Assembly: GCF_001562055.1 (NCBI RefSeq)
Contig: NZ_LLWE01000025.1
Span: forward strand, 372,001-436,000
Origin: Polycladidibacter stylochi
GTDB taxonomy: Bacteria; Pseudomonadota; Alphaproteobacteria; Rhizobiales; Stappiaceae
DNA: 64,000 nt
Direction: 5' to 3'
The notes below the pieces were generated by a model. The model saw only the letters and a program-made list of their open reading frames with translations. It did no database searches and was not told the DNA's origin. Below are positions 63,835 to 64,000 of the stretch, piece after piece. Made by a program: the position numbers and the translations under genes. How positions within the stretch are numbered: the first letter of the stretch is position 1; every line of letters begins with the position of its first letter.

Positions 63835-64000
63835 CTACGCCAACTCTTTTGCGCGTTGGGCAGCAGCTGCAACGGCTGCATTCATCAATGGCTGCATACC
63901 ATCTTCAGCCATAAGCGCAGCAAGTGCAGCAGCCGTTGTTCCACCTGGTGACGTCACATTTTTGCGCAATGTCTCGGCGCTGAGCTCTGATTGGTGTAAC
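63835..64000 (-). CDS. proC: Pyrroline-5-carboxylate reductase, 3' end (partial)
   Basis: The last 54 codons of proC lie in the window, the rest being beyond the right edge. Read on the minus strand, the translation contains LRKNVTSPGGTTAAALAAL, the highly conserved dimer-forming and active-site segment of P5C reductase, which performs the final NADPH-dependent step of proline synthesis. The stop is TAG at 63835-63837. A clear terminator follows, so the TetR gene downstream is transcribed separately or by read-through. Confidence 0.93.
   Translation of the reverse strand, partial: LHQSELSAETLRKNVTSPGGTTAAALAALMAEDGMQPLMNAAVAAAAQRAKELA

Overview
The window is chromosomal DNA from an alphaproteobacterium, most likely of the order Hyphomicrobiales (Rhizobiales). 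The gene orders point there: gatB/yqeY-like, dnaG, rpoD with carA divergent and carB nearby but separate; trxB followed by lsrB/vtlR and an AbcR-type small RNA; uvrC, tdk, hlyU-like, pgsA, moaD, moaE; ilvE divergent from a petP/petR-like MarR, response regulator and histidine kinase set; and csaA, tetR, proC. Families largely confined to this group are present (DUF992, DUF1402, DUF3775, ELM1-like DUF1022, Omp25-like barrel, the GtcA/GtrA family), as are an alphaproteobacterial SOS box (GTTC-N7-GTTC) and two copies of a two-hairpin intergenic repeat of a type I know from rhizobial genomes. Base composition looks moderately AT-rich for the order. The genus cannot be fixed from the sequence.

Layout. 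1-550: a highly structured intergenic stretch and a tRNA-Ile2 (CAT) on the minus strand. 0.8-5 kb: AI-2E/PerM-type transporter, SIMPL protein, cytochrome b561, and an MFS transporter behind a perfect 24-bp palindrome. 5-10.3 kb (minus): rpoD, dnaG and a GatB/YqeY protein. 10.5-17.9 kb: carA, a MerR regulator, a 1.1-kb AT-rich gap, a small HTH gene, carB and greA. 18-24 kb: cytoplasmic globin-coupled chemoreceptor, Lrp/AsnC regulator, ELM1-like protein, trxB, lsrB/vtlR and the AbcR-like sRNA. 24-33 kb: msrP, a GNAT gene that may have been inserted, an EF-G-like GTPase, DUF992, an outer-membrane-like protein, a 479-residue cysteine-free orphan and an aspartate aminotransferase. 33-41.5 kb: GtrA protein, two very small membrane proteins, DUF3775, an EamA transporter, dps, SOS-linked uvrB, a small secreted protein and a FadL-like porin. 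42-51 kb: acyltransferase (DUF1624), RlpA, DUF1402, MBL hydrolase, an extended cold-shock-domain protein, rlmJ, a conserved periplasmic protein with an FNR-type box, hemG-like flavodoxin, GST and an Omp25-like barrel. 51-59.5 kb: Ca/cation antiporter, uvrC, tdk, hlyU-like, pgsA, moaD, moaE, Bcr/CflA transporter, ilvE. 59.8-64 kb: MarR, OmpR-type regulator, EnvZ-type kinase, csaA, tetR and the 3' end of proC.

Most of this is core chromosome. Connections between genes include molybdopterin synthase (moaD/moaE), which would supply the cofactor for MsrP; carA/carB for carbamoyl phosphate; uvrB and uvrC for excision repair, with a LexA box at uvrB and a degenerate one at uvrC; and LsrB/VtlR, which in relatives controls AbcR sRNAs, here probably acting on the sRNA directly downstream. 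No phage, plasmid, CRISPR array or secondary-metabolite cluster is visible. The most notable signals are the sRNA locus with its two dyads, the structured RNA-like region at the left edge, the dispersed two-hairpin repeats, the cysteine-free orphan, and several perfect palindromes in front of genes.
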